From Rhodoferax fermentans (lineage in GTDB: Bacteria > Pseudomonadota > Gammaproteobacteria > Burkholderiales > Burkholderiaceae_C): 64,000 nucleotides of DNA. The notes beneath the pieces are model-generated. The model ran no database searches, was not told where the DNA came from, and saw only the letters and a program-made list of their open reading frames with translations. Below, piece after piece: positions 26,738 to 35,890 of the stretch; position 1 is the stretch's first letter, and every line of letters starts with the position of its first letter. Position numbers and translations under genes: made by a program. The stretch is from positions 3,162,001-3,226,000 of the forward strand of contig NZ_MTJN01000002.1 of NCBI RefSeq assembly GCF_002017865.1, read 5' to 3'.

Positions 26738-27604
26738 ATGAACACACCCACCCCCAGCGCCCAACTCATTGACGGCGTGGCACTGTCCAAACAATTGCGC
26801 CTGGATGTGACCGAGCGCGCCCGCGCCCTCAAGGCCCGTGGCATCACCCCCGGCCTGGCGGTGATCCTGGTCGGTGACAACCCGGCCAGCCAGGTCTATG
26901 TGCGCAACAAGGTCAAGGGTTGTGAAGACTGCGGTTTTCACTCGGTGCTCGAAAAATACGAGGCCAGCCTCAGTGAAGTCGAGTTGCTGGCCCACATTGC
27001 CCGGCTCAATGCCGACCCGAGCATCCACGGCATCCTGGTGCAGCTGCCGGTGCCCAAACACATCGACGCCAGCAAGGTGATCGAGGCGATTTCGCCCCTC
27101 AAGGATGTCGATGGTTTCCACATCGCCAGCGCCGGTGCGTTGATGACCGGTATGCCGGGTTTCTGGCCCTGCACCCCTTATGGCTGCATGAAGATGCTGG
27201 AGTCCATTGGTTACGACCTGCGTGGCAAACACGCGGTGGTGATTGGCCGCTCCAACATCGTGGGCAAACCCATGGCCATGATGCTGCTGCAGAAAAACGC
27301 CACCGTCACCATCTGCCACAGTGCCACGGCTGATCTCAAGGCCATGACGCTGCAGGCCGATGTGATCGTGGCGGCGGTGGGCAAACGCAATGTATTGACC
27401 GCCGACATGGTCAAACCCGGTGCGGTGGTGCTCGATGTGGGCATGAACCGCAACGATGAGGGCAAGCTTTGCGGTGATGTTGATTTTGATGGCGTGCGCC
27501 AGGTCGCAGGCTTCATTACCCCGGTACCGGGTGGTGTTGGCCCGATGACCATTACCATGTTGCTGGTCAACACCCTTGAAGCCGCCGAACGCAGCACCAT
27601 CTGA
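26738..27604 (+). CDS. folD: Bifunctional methylenetetrahydrofolate dehydrogenase/cyclohydrolase
   Basis: FolD interconverts methylene- and formyl-tetrahydrofolate in cytosolic one-carbon metabolism. The 288-residue length is normal. Visible signatures are [14 protein letters not shown] with the catalytic Lys near residue 60, [16 protein letters not shown] and the NADP-binding [14 protein letters not shown], closing with [12 protein letters not shown]. It begins 92 bases after the response-regulator stop, beyond a terminator, and is followed five bases later by prlC, so these two are probably cotranscribed. Confidence 0.96.
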   Translation: MNTPTPSAQLIDGVALSKQLRLDVTERARALKARGITPGLAVILVGDNPASQVYVRNKVKGCEDCGFHSVLEKYEASLSEVELLAHIARLNADPSIHGILVQLPVPKHIDASKVIEAISPLKDVDGFHIASAGALMTGMPGFWPCTPYGCMKMLESIGYDLRGKHAVVIGRSNIVGKPMAMMLLQKNATVTICHSATADLKAMTLQADVIVAAVGKRNVLTADMVKPGAVVLDVGMNRNDEGKLCGDVDFDGVRQVAGFITPVPGGVGPMTITMLLVNTLEAAERSTI

Positions 27605-27609
27605 ACACC

Positions 27610-29673
27610 ATGACCAATCCCCTACTCTCTTTTGACGACCTGCCCGCGTTTGACCAGATTCGCCCGGAGCATATCGAACCGGCGCTCGAACAACTGCTGA
27701 CCCAGGCCAACCAGGCGCTGGATGCCGTCACCGCACCAGCTTTCGAGGCCAAGTGGGACAACATGGCCCGTGTGCTCGATGTGGCCACCGAGCAGTTGTC
27801 ACGCGCCTGGGGCGCCGTCAGTCACCTCAACAGCGTGGCCGACAGCCCCGAGTTACGCGCCGCCTTCAATGCCGCCCTGCCCAAGGTCACCGAGTTCTAC
27901 ACCCGCCTGGGCGCCGATGAACGCCTCTACGCCAAGTACAAAGCCATTGACCCCAGCACCCTGACAGCCGAGCAGCGCCAGGCGCACAAAAACGCCTTGC
28001 GCAACTTTGTGCTCGGTGGTGCGGAGTTGCAAGGTGCAGCGCGCGAACGTTTTGCCGCCATCCAGGAGTTGCAGGCCGCAGCCAGCCAGAAATTCAGCGA
28101 AAACGCGCTCGACGCGACCGACGCCTTTGCCTACTACGCCACGCTGGACGAGCTAAACGGTGTGCCCCACGACATTCTGCAAGCCGCCCAATCGGCCGCA
28201 CAGGCAGATGGCAAAGAGGGCTACAAACTCACGCTCAAAATGCCGTGTTACCTGCCCATCATGCAGTTTGCCAAAAGCAGCGCACTGCGTGAAAAGCTGT
28301 ACCGCGCCTATGTGACGCGCGCTTCCAACCAGGCCGATGAGGCCAGCCAGAAGTTTGACAACTCCGAGCTGATCAAAGAGTTGCTGGCGCTGCGCCTCGA
28401 AGAAGCCCAGCTGCTGGGCTACGCCAACTTTGCCACCCTCTCGGTGGTGCCCAAGATGGCTGAGTCGCCCGACAAAGTCATCCACTTCCTGCGTGACCTG
28501 GCAACACGTGCCAAACCCTTTGCCGAACAAGACCTGGCCGACATGCGCAGCTTTGCTGCGGAGCAGCTGGGCCTGAGTGACCCGCAAGCCTGGGACTGGC
28601 CTTATGTCAGTGAAAAACTCAAGGAAGCCCGTTACGCCTTCAACGAGCAGGAAGTCAAACAGTACTTCCCGCTGCCCAAGGTGCTGGCCGGTCTGTTCCA
28701 GATTGTGGAGACCTTGTTTGAAGTGCAGATCCGCGAGGACCATGCCCCGGTCTGGCACGAAGATGTGCGCTTTTACCGCATCGAGCGCCCCGCCACACAG
28801 GCTGGTGACACGGCCAACACCCTGGTCGGCCAGTTTTACCTGGACCCGACCGCTCGCAACGGCAAACGCGGCGGCGCCTGGATGGACGATGTGCGTGCCC
28901 GCTGGTTGCGCCCCGACACCCACACCCTGCAAACCCCGGTGGCGCACTTGGTGTGCAACTTTGCCGCCAGTGTGGCAGGCCGCCCGGCCTTGCTGACACA
29001 CGACGATGTCACCACCCTGTTCCACGAGTTTGGCCACGGCCTGCACCACCTGCTGACCCAGGTGAACGAGCGCGATGTGTCGGGCATCAGCGGTGTGGAA
29101 TGGGATGCGGTGGAGTTGCCCAGCCAGTTCATGGAGAACTTCTGCTGGGAGTGGGAGGTGCTCAAGAACATGACCTCGCATGTCGACACCGACGAGCCGC
29201 TGCCGCGCGCCCTGTTCGACAAAATGCTGGCGGCCAAGAACTTCCAGAGTGGTATGCAGACCCTGCGCCAGATCGAGTTTTCGCTGTTTGACATGTTGTT
29301 GCACAGCGCCCACGACCCGGCCCAGGACATCATGCCCTTGCTACAGCAGGTGCGTGATGAAGTGGCCGTGTTGCAGCCCCCGAGCTGGAGCCGCACCGCC
29401 CACACCTTCAGCCACATCTTTGCCGGTGGGTATGCGGCGGGTTATTACAGCTACAAATGGGCCGAGGTGCTCAGTGCGGATGCCTATGCCGCCTTTGAGG
29501 AAACCATGGGCGCTGAAGGCCAGCCCAGTCTGGACACCGGTCGGCGTTACCGCCAGGCAATCCTGGAGGCGGGCGGTAGCCGCCCGGCGATAGAGTCTTT
29601 CAAGGCGTTTCGCGGTCGCGAGCCGCTGCTGGACGCCTTGTTGCGGCACCAGGGCATGGTCCAAACGCGTTAA
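27610..29673 (+). CDS. prlC: Oligopeptidase A, M3-family zinc metallopeptidase
   Basis: A cytosolic M3 peptidase of 687 residues, the usual size for PrlC, which degrades signal peptides and other short peptides. The zinc motif HEFGH lies at residues 472-476, preceded by DDVTTLF and followed about 25 residues later by the third-ligand Glu region (SGVEWDAVELPSQFMENF). The C-terminal GYAAGYYSYKWAEVLSADA is highly typical of the family. It starts five bases after folD stops and is followed by a periplasmic redox protein gene 13 bases downstream, with an AAAGGAGG Shine-Dalgarno sequence in that gap. Confidence 0.95.
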   Translation: MTNPLLSFDDLPAFDQIRPEHIEPALEQLLTQANQALDAVTAPAFEAKWDNMARVLDVATEQLSRAWGAVSHLNSVADSPELRAAFNAALPKVTEFYTRLGADERLYAKYKAIDPSTLTAEQRQAHKNALRNFVLGGAELQGAARERFAAIQELQAAASQKFSENALDATDAFAYYATLDELNGVPHDILQAAQSAAQADGKEGYKLTLKMPCYLPIMQFAKSSALREKLYRAYVTRASNQADEASQKFDNSELIKELLALRLEEAQLLGYANFATLSVVPKMAESPDKVIHFLRDLATRAKPFAEQDLADMRSFAAEQLGLSDPQAWDWPYVSEKLKEARYAFNEQEVKQYFPLPKVLAGLFQIVETLFEVQIREDHAPVWHEDVRFYRIERPATQAGDTANTLVGQFYLDPTARNGKRGGAWMDDVRARWLRPDTHTLQTPVAHLVCNFAASVAGRPALLTHDDVTTLFHEFGHGLHHLLTQVNERDVSGISGVEWDAVELPSQFMENFCWEWEVLKNMTSHVDTDEPLPRALFDKMLAAKNFQSGMQTLRQIEFSLFDMLLHSAHDPAQDIMPLLQQVRDEVAVLQPPSWSRTAHTFSHIFAGGYAAGYYSYKWAEVLSADAYAAFEETMGAEGQPSLDTGRRYRQAILEAGGSRPAIESFKAFRGREPLLDALLRHQGMVQTR

Positions 29674-29686
29674 AGGAGGTCTGCAA

Positions 29687-30382
29687 ATGGCACATCGTCA
29701 GCTTCATATTCGTGCTATCAGAGCACGCAAGCCCTTATCTATATTGGGTGGGCTGCTATGTTTTTGCACGGTTGCCATCTTGACCCAGCCCTTGGCACAA
29801 GCACAGACGCTCTACCGCATCGTCGGGCCGGACGGGCGTGTCACCTTTTCAGACAAACCGCCAGCCGCTGCGGCCAAAGTCACACCCCTGAGTGCAGATG
29901 GCAAAGACGCTGGCGGCGCAGCCAGCGCGCTGCCCTACGAGTTGCGCCAGGTGGCCGCGAAATACCCGGTGACTCTTTTCAGCGCCAAGGAATGTATGCC
30001 CTGTGACGAGGGCCGCACCTTGCTGCGCAGCCGTGGCATCCCTTTCACGGAGAAAACCGTCGAGAGCAATGACGACGCCGAATCGCTCAAACGCCTGGCC
30101 AACACCAGCTCGGTGCCGCTGCTCACCGTGGGTGGCCAGCAAATCAAGGGTTATTCCGCGCCCGAATGGACACAGTACCTCAACGCCGCTGGTTACCCTG
30201 AAAAAAACAAGCTGCCCGCTGGCTACCGTTATGCCGAGCCCAGCCCACTGGTGGCGGCCAAACCCACGGAGTTGGCCCCCAGTGCGGCCAAGGCGCCCGA
30301 AGCACCCGCCAGAACCAGCGCACCAGCTCCCGCTGCGGCAACGCGGGTGTCACCCAGCAATCCGGCGGGCATCCAGTTCTGA
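29687..30382 (+). CDS. Exported DUF4124/glutaredoxin-fold protein
   Basis: A 231-residue protein with a signal peptide (residues 1-39, ending AQA), a DUF4124 segment (TLYRIVGPDGRVTFSDKPP), a glutaredoxin-like domain with the redox motif ECMPCDEG (Cys at about 103 and 106) and a cis-Pro phrase SSVPLLTVGG, and an Ala/Pro-rich tail. It probably acts in periplasmic thiol chemistry, but the partner is unknown. Its ATG has AAAGGAGG seven bases upstream. The signal-peptide coding region (29713-29760) coincides with a copy of the dispersed repeat, so the repeat supplies part of the n- and h-regions. Confidence 0.82.
   Translation: MAHRQLHIRAIRARKPLSILGGLLCFCTVAILTQPLAQAQTLYRIVGPDGRVTFSDKPPAAAAKVTPLSADGKDAGGAASALPYELRQVAAKYPVTLFSAKECMPCDEGRTLLRSRGIPFTEKTVESNDDAESLKRLANTSSVPLLTVGGQQIKGYSAPEWTQYLNAAGYPEKNKLPAGYRYAEPSPLVAAKPTELAPSAAKAPEAPARTSAPAPAAATRVSPSNPAGIQF
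29713..29760 (+). repeat. Dispersed hairpin repeat copy inside the signal-peptide coding region
   Basis: TGCTATCAGAGCACGCAAGC followed by CCTTATCTATATTGGGTGGG matches the dispersed family (GATAGC...GCCCTTAT...GGGCT). It is in frame and is translated. Confidence 0.55.
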
Positions 30383-30575
30383 ATTTGCATCTGCTTACAA
30401 AAGACCGTGTCAGGTTCACATAGCTGACACACGAGCCCAGGCGGCAAGCTGGACAATCAGCGGCTGTTTCAAACACATGCAGACCGACCTCAGCCACCTG
30501 CCCAGCGCACCACGCGGCGCCTTGGCACCAATCCCCACCCCATCAGCCGTTCTGGCCACCTGATCTAACTTGAAG

Positions 30576-32828
30576 ATGTCCATTTCACACATTTCCCGTG
30601 CGCTGTTGTTGCTGTGGGTGCTGGTCGGGCCCGGTGTCTATGCCGCCTCTCCCCTGGATTTGCCCAGCCTGGAGTCCATGACCGACTACCGGCCCAAGAT
30701 CCCCCTGCGCGTATACACCAGCGACAACGTGTTGATTGGCGAGTTTGGCCAGGAGCGGCGGGACTTTGTTGCTATCAAAGACATCCCTCTGGTGCAAAAG
30801 CAGGCACTGTTGGCAATCGAAGATTCGCGCTTCTACGAACACGGTGGGGTGGACTACAAAGGTGTGGTGCGTGCGGTGTTGGCGGACCTGAGCGGCGGGC
30901 TCAAACAAGGGGCCTCCACCATCACCATGCAGGTCGCGCGCGACTTTTACCTGACCAAGGAGAAGCTGTTCTCGCGCAAACTCACCGAGGTGATGTTGGC
31001 CTACAAGATCGAGGCGGAACTCAGCAAGGACCAGATCCTGGAGCTCTACATGAACCAGGTCTACCTGGGTCAACGTGCCTACGGTTTCAGCAGTGCAGCA
31101 CGCATCTATTTTGGCAAGCCGCTCAAGGACCTGAGCCTGGCCCAAGCCGCGATGCTGGCCGGTCTGCCACAGGCGCCGTCCAGCATCAACCCGATCACCA
31201 ACCCGCAGCGGGCTAAAGCACGCCAACAATTGGTGCTCAAACGCATGCTCGACCTGAAGTACGTCACCGAAGCGCAGTACCAGGCCGCACTCAAAGAGAA
31301 CATCCATGTGCTGGCCGAGGGCCAGTCCATCAACAACCACGCACCCTACGCCGCCGAAATGGTGCGCCAGGCGATTTTTGGCCAGTTCAAGGACGAAACC
31401 TACACCCGCGGCATCAACGTCTACACCACCCTGGTCAGCACCGACCAGGACGCCGCCTACGCCGCGGTGCGCCGCTCGGTGCTGGCCTATGACCAACGGC
31501 GCGGATACCGGGGTCCACAAGCCCAGATCGACCTGCCACGAGACGCCACCGAGCGCCAAAAGTTGATAGAGGCCACGCTGCAAAAGTACCCGGCCAGCGA
31601 CACACTGCTGTCTGCCGTGGTGCTGTCGGCCACACCCAAAAGTGTGCGGGCGGTCCTGGCCAACGGCAACAGCATCGAGTTGTTGCCTGAAGGTTTGCGT
31701 TTTGCGGGCAATGCTTTGAAAGACAAAGCCCCGGCGGCACTCAAGATCAAGCCCGGCTCGGTGATCCGCGTCGAGCAGGACAACAAAGGCCGCTGGCGCA
31801 TCAGCCAGATACCCAATGTGGGTGCAGCCCTGGTGGCGCTGAACAACCAGACCGGTGCCATGCGCGCCCTGGTGGGTGGTTTTGACTTCTACAGCAGCGA
31901 GTTCAACCACGTCACCCAGGCCTGGCGCCAACCCGGCTCGGCGATGAAACCCTTCATCTATTCCGCTGCGCTCGACAAAGGTTACACACCGGGCACCCTG
32001 GTCAACGACGCACCATTGACACTCACCAGCGAAGAAACCGGCGGCCAGCCCTGGCAGCCGCAGAACGACGACAACCAGTTTGACGGTGCCATCACCCTGC
32101 GCACCGCGCTGGCCAAGTCCAAAAACGTGGCCGCAGTGCGTTTGCTGCGCGCCATCACACCGGCCTATGCCCACGATTTTTTGCCCCGTTTTGGCCTGGA
32201 CCCCAGCAAACAGCCGGTGAACTACACGCTGGCCCTGGGCACCGGTGCGGTCACCCCCTTGCAGCTGGCCGGGGCCTATTCGGTGTTTGCCAATGGCGGC
32301 TTTCAGGTCAACCCCTACCTGATCCAGAAAATCACCGACATCCGGGGCAATGTCTTGTTTGAAGCCGCCCCGGTGCTGCCCGCACAGGAAGCCAACCGGG
32401 TGCTCGATGCCCGCAACGCCTTCATCACCGACAGTTTGTTGCGCGAAGTCACCAGCTCGGGCACCGCAGCCAGCGCCTCACAAAAACTGGCGCGGCACGA
32501 CCTGGCCGGCAAAACCGGCACCAGCAGTGACGCGGTGGACGGCTGGTTTGCGGGCTACAGCGGCAGCACGACCGCGGTGGCCTGGATGGGTTTTGATGAA
32601 CCGCGCAGCCTGGGCAGCCATGAGTTTGGCGCCACCGTGGCGCTGCCCATCTGGATCGACTACATGCGTGTGAACCTGGCCAAACAACCCGTCAGCATGC
32701 CAACACCTCCGGCGGGTGTGTCGATGTCACAAGGTGACTGGGTCATGGATGCGCTCTCAGACAACACGGCAACCCGCTCGATTGACCTGGACCCGCTGCA
32801 AAAACTCATCGATCTGTTCAGCTTTTAG
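30576..32828 (+). CDS. mrcA: Bifunctional penicillin-binding protein, class A (PBP1A type)
   Basis: An inner-membrane peptidoglycan synthase of 750 residues, at the short end for the class. A hydrophobic segment at residues 6-24 anchors it. The GT51 glycosyltransferase domain has IEDSRFYEHGG with catalytic Glu82, then QGASTITMQVAR and ELYMNQVYLGQRAYG. The transpeptidase domain has the SxxK motif GSAMKP with Ser455, SKN, and KTGTSSD near residue 645. I start at the ATG at 30576; a TTG two codons earlier is possible. It lies 193 bases after the glutaredoxin-like gene. It converges on the nitronate monooxygenase gene, with a small hairpin (ACCAGG...CCTGGT, 32850-32868) between them. Confidence 0.92.
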   Translation: MSISHISRALLLLWVLVGPGVYAASPLDLPSLESMTDYRPKIPLRVYTSDNVLIGEFGQERRDFVAIKDIPLVQKQALLAIEDSRFYEHGGVDYKGVVRAVLADLSGGLKQGASTITMQVARDFYLTKEKLFSRKLTEVMLAYKIEAELSKDQILELYMNQVYLGQRAYGFSSAARIYFGKPLKDLSLAQAAMLAGLPQAPSSINPITNPQRAKARQQLVLKRMLDLKYVTEAQYQAALKENIHVLAEGQSINNHAPYAAEMVRQAIFGQFKDETYTRGINVYTTLVSTDQDAAYAAVRRSVLAYDQRRGYRGPQAQIDLPRDATERQKLIEATLQKYPASDTLLSAVVLSATPKSVRAVLANGNSIELLPEGLRFAGNALKDKAPAALKIKPGSVIRVEQDNKGRWRISQIPNVGAALVALNNQTGAMRALVGGFDFYSSEFNHVTQAWRQPGSAMKPFIYSAALDKGYTPGTLVNDAPLTLTSEETGGQPWQPQNDDNQFDGAITLRTALAKSKNVAAVRLLRAITPAYAHDFLPRFGLDPSKQPVNYTLALGTGAVTPLQLAGAYSVFANGGFQVNPYLIQKITDIRGNVLFEAAPVLPAQEANRVLDARNAFITDSLLREVTSSGTAASASQKLARHDLAGKTGTSSDAVDGWFAGYSGSTTAVAWMGFDEPRSLGSHEFGATVALPIWIDYMRVNLAKQPVSMPTPPAGVSMSQGDWVMDALSDNTATRSIDLDPLQKLIDLFSF

Positions 32829-32881
32829 CGCTGACAGCGAGGTCCCCCAACCAGGGCAGACGCCTGGTCAGGACCGAACTG

Positions 32882-34132
32882 TCAAACCCCGGGTGGCAGC
32901 GCAATCTGGTGGTCAACGCTGTAGAGGTAGTCGTTGAAGATATGTTCTGCTGTCAACAGCTGGTATTTGCCGTCCGGCCCACGGCGTGTGGTGTCTTTCA
33001 GGCGGTAGGTGTAGTGCCCACAGGTCCACAGCTTGAAGTTGCGCATCTGGGTGCACAAACAGGTTTTGTCCATCACCGAGATGTTTTTGCCACTCGGGTG
33101 CAGCGCCAGTTCACGGTTGTACGAGGTGATGTAGGCGCAGTTGCCATTGCCATCAAGCAGGTAACCATAAGACTCGCAATTGGGCCGGATGCCGTCACCA
33201 ATCGCCGGGGAGCCCTTGAGCATACGCATCGGGTAACCGGTGGGCGAAATGGTGTTGACCACGATGTCTTCTTCGTTGGCCATGTAGTAATCCTGCTTGA
33301 CGTCGGCAGGCAGACCACACTCCTCGGCCACGGTGAAACGGGTGGCCACCTGCACAGCGGCCGAGCCACCCTCCAGGAACGAGACCGCATCGCTGCCGGT
33401 GAAGATGCCACCTGCGGCAATCACCGGGATGTTGAGCTCCTCGTCCTTCACAAACTTGATCACCTCGGCAATGATGGTGGCCAGGTCGTACTGCGCCCAG
33501 TCCAGGCCAAAACCCAGGTGACCACCGGCCAGCGGGCCTTCGACCACCACAAAGTCGGGCTTGCGGTCCAGCCGCGCGTTTTTGCGCAAAAACAGCTGCA
33601 ACGCACGCACGCTGCTGACAATGATGCCGAGCTTGGCATCGCGAAAACGTGGGTGATCAGCAATCAGGCCAAAGGAACCCAAGTGCAAACCCGCGCTGAG
33701 CGTGATGCCATCAATGCCCGCGTCCAGCGCGGACGCCATACGCACCTGCAGGGTTTCGCGCGGACCGTTCATGGTCAGCTTTTCCATGCAGTTCACAAAA
33801 ATCAGGCCATCCCCCTTTTTGGCTTCCATGGTGGCGCCCACGTGGCGGCGCGTGGCCTCGGCCAGAATGTCCAGGTCAAATTTGACGTCGGACTTGTCGG
33901 CATTGAGGATGTTGTGTTTGTAGAGTTTGGTTTTGTCTTTGACAAAACTGGTGTCAAAACGGCGGTCAGACACATCGTTGACCATGGCATCCGAGATGTG
34001 ACCAATGCCACCCAAGCGGGCGGTCTCCAATGCCAGTTCTGCTGTCGAAATATCGACGCCCATACCACCCACCATGATCGGCACATACTCTTTTTGGCCG
34101 AATTTCAGGCGAAAGTCATCAACACGTTTCAT
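32882..34132 (-). CDS. Nitronate monooxygenase-family FMN flavoprotein
   Basis: A 416-residue TIM-barrel flavoprotein of the 2-nitropropane dioxygenase/nitronate monooxygenase family. Visible signatures are PIMVGGMGVDIST at the N-terminus, EGPLAGGHLGFG (the catalytic-His region), IPVIAAGGIFTGSDAV (phosphate-binding) and GGSAAVQVATRF. It has a longer Cys-containing C-terminal part (CLCTQMRN) than the minimal family. It oxidises nitronates, or in some relatives reduces quinones or fatty-acyl intermediates; the substrate is not known. The ATG at 34132 is supported by AAGGA five bases upstream; the frame extends to 34432 without support. It is divergent from the CoA-transferase gene across 287 bases in which I recognise nothing specific. 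Confidence 0.85.
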   Translation of the reverse strand: MKRVDDFRLKFGQKEYVPIMVGGMGVDISTAELALETARLGGIGHISDAMVNDVSDRRFDTSFVKDKTKLYKHNILNADKSDVKFDLDILAEATRRHVGATMEAKKGDGLIFVNCMEKLTMNGPRETLQVRMASALDAGIDGITLSAGLHLGSFGLIADHPRFRDAKLGIIVSSVRALQLFLRKNARLDRKPDFVVVEGPLAGGHLGFGLDWAQYDLATIIAEVIKFVKDEELNIPVIAAGGIFTGSDAVSFLEGGSAAVQVATRFTVAEECGLPADVKQDYYMANEEDIVVNTISPTGYPMRMLKGSPAIGDGIRPNCESYGYLLDGNGNCAYITSYNRELALHPSGKNISVMDKTCLCTQMRNFKLWTCGHYTYRLKDTTRRGPDGKYQLLTAEHIFNDYLYSVDHQIALPPGV

Positions 34133-34419
34133 GAAAATCCTTGAGGCAACGGGCGTCTTCGGCGAGGAAACATCCTGGCAGACAAACGAGGAAGAGGCCC
34201 AAAATAACAGCTGGGTGAGATGACCCAAGCGACTCCCGAATTCTACCCGCCCACCCTGGCCCCTCCAGCGCCAGCCCAATACCCATGATGCGTTTATATG
34301 CTTGCCCGCCGTCATGTGAATGACACTTTGCTGCGCTTGGCACAGGAGGCATGCAGACCATGTGCTGGTCCTGAGCCACTGCGTCAAAATGGGCCATCTA
34401 AGCGCCCTCCCCCATATCC

Positions 34420-35340
34420 ATGCTAACCACACCCACCCACATGCCCCAGGCCCTGACGGGGGTTCAGATCCTGAGCCTGAGCCTCAATTTGCCAGGACCT
34501 GCGGCGCTGCAACGCTGCCGCCAGATGGGCGCACGTTGTCGCAAACTGGAGCCACCCGCGCCACAGTCCAAAGATGACACCGATGTAGCGACCGGCCTCA
34601 CCGGCGACCCGATGAGCCACTACAGCCCGGCTGCCTACCGGGACTTGCATGAGGGCATTGAGGTTCAGGTGGTCAACCTCAAAACCGAGCTTGGCCAGGC
34701 GGCCCTGCACACCGAGCTGGCGCAGGCTGATGTGCTGCTGACCTCGTTTCGCCCGAGCGCCCTGCGCAAACTGGGTCTGGACTGGACCAGCCTGCAACCG
34801 CGTTACCCAAAACTGTCCATGGTCAGCATCGTCGGTGCACCCGGTGTGAACGCCGACCTGCCGGGCCATGATCTGACCTACCTGGCCGATAACGGCCTGA
34901 TCACCGGTCTGGACCTGCCAACCACCCTCTACGCCGACATGGGTGGTGCGCTGATGGCCAGCGAGGCGGTGTTACAGGCTGTGCTGTTGCAGCGCCAAAG
35001 CGGCGCGGGTAGCTGGATCGAAGTGGCCTTGTCCGACGCCGCCGCTCACCTGGCCCTGCCCCGCCGATGGGGCGCCACCGGGCCCGGCACCCTGCTGGGT
35101 GGAGGCCATGCCGGTTACCAGGTTTACCCCTGCCTGGACGGCCGCGTGGCCCTGGCCGCGCTGGAACCGCACTTTGCCCAGACCCTGTGTATGGCAGTTG
35201 GCCTGCCCTGGCGCGGCCAAGCCATGATGCAGGATGTCAGCACCCACCAGACCATTGCCAGTTTTGTCGCCGGACTCAGCCGTGAGGCGCTGGAGGCACT
35301 GGCGGCTGAGCATGATATCCCTCTGAAAACGCTCTGCTAA
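34420..35340 (+). CDS. Short CaiB/BaiF-family (class III) CoA-transferase
   Basis: A 306-residue member of the class III CoA-transferases, shorter than the common 380-400 residues. The N-terminal LTGVQILSLSLNLPGP, the LLTSFRPSALRKLGLDW block and YADMGGALMASEAVLQA, with the likely catalytic Asp in ADMGG, are family features. The C-terminal small domain is reduced. It may be an alpha-methylacyl-CoA racemase-like or CoA-moving enzyme; the substrate is unknown. Its stop codon lies inside a dispersed repeat copy, so the repeat may have set the present C-terminus. Confidence 0.75.
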   Translation: MLTTPTHMPQALTGVQILSLSLNLPGPAALQRCRQMGARCRKLEPPAPQSKDDTDVATGLTGDPMSHYSPAAYRDLHEGIEVQVVNLKTELGQAALHTELAQADVLLTSFRPSALRKLGLDWTSLQPRYPKLSMVSIVGAPGVNADLPGHDLTYLADNGLITGLDLPTTLYADMGGALMASEAVLQAVLLQRQSGAGSWIEVALSDAAAHLALPRRWGATGPGTLLGGGHAGYQVYPCLDGRVALAALEPHFAQTLCMAVGLPWRGQAMMQDVSTHQTIASFVAGLSREALEALAAEHDIPLKTLC

Positions 35341-35385
35341 TCAGAGCTACCAACCCTTGTAGATAAAGGGCTTGAGGCCAATTTT
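35331..35385. repeat. Dispersed hairpin repeat copy between convergent genes
   Basis: The copy contains GCTCTG...CAGAGC (35331-35347) and CCCTTGTAGATAAAGGG (35354-35370), followed by CTTGAGGCCAATTTT. The second hairpin with its T-run may end transcription from the CoA-transferase gene. Confidence 0.65.
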
Positions 35386-35416
35386 CCTCAAAAGGAAAAC
35401 TTCTGGCGGAGACCGA

Positions 35417-35776
35417 TCACTCCTCGCTGCGCATCCGGCTGGTGATCCAGCAGGCCACGGCAATCAGCAAAATCGCGCCAGCCTCGTACAACAGAACAAT
35501 CGGGTCGGAATCTTTGCCCTGCAACACAATCAGGCGGCTCAGCGCCGTCATCGCGATGAACAGGGGCAAGATGATCAGGTTGCGCTGGCGCACATAAAAC
35601 GCGCCGAGCATGCCCAGCACCTCGGCGTAGATGAACATCAGCAGAAGGTCCTGCAAGGCCACCCGGCGGTTTTCGATCAGCACCCAGATCTCCTGGCCCA
35701 TCGCCACCACGGTGAAACAGGCGATCAAAGCCAGGAAAATTTTCTCAACCGCATCGATCAAACGTTTGATGCTCAT
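35417..35776 (-). CDS. psiE: PsiE-family small membrane protein
   Basis: A 119-residue inner-membrane protein with four hydrophobic segments (near residues 10-30, 45-65, 70-88 and 95-113), matching the phosphate-starvation-inducible PsiE family in size and layout (LQDLLLMFIYAEVLGML, VRQRNLIILPLFI). The biochemical role of the family is unknown. I start at the ATG at 35776; the 30 extra residues of the longer frame to 35866 have low-complexity, non-membrane character. No Pho box was recognised. Confidence 0.75.
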   Translation of the reverse strand: MSIKRLIDAVEKIFLALIACFTVVAMGQEIWVLIENRRVALQDLLLMFIYAEVLGMLGAFYVRQRNLIILPLFIAMTALSRLIVLQGKDSDPIVLLYEAGAILLIAVACWITSRMRSEE

Positions 35777-35890
35777 GGCTCTCCCATCACTTGGGTTGTC
35801 AGAACGGGCTGTGGAATGACCCACACTCCCAGTGGGTCGGGATCCAATTATTGAAGCAAGTGACAAACCCTCAAAACCTGTGGCGCATTC

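Noticed and set aside
30477..30563. Small 28-codon frame before the penicillin-binding protein gene
   Set aside because: It starts with ATG but has no Shine-Dalgarno sequence, no similarity and a Pro/Ala-rich composition. It is probably chance.
30585..32174. 529-codon minus-strand frame opposite the penicillin-binding protein
   Set aside because: The plus-strand product has complete GT51 and transpeptidase motifs. The antisense frame has no domain pattern and arises from codon bias. The same applies to the long frames at 4081-5415, 28153-29313, 39740-41056 and 43173-44720.
32850..32868. Small hairpin between the penicillin-binding protein and nitronate monooxygenase genes
   Set aside because: A six-base-pair stem without a T-run is too weak to call a terminator, although its position between convergent genes is suggestive.
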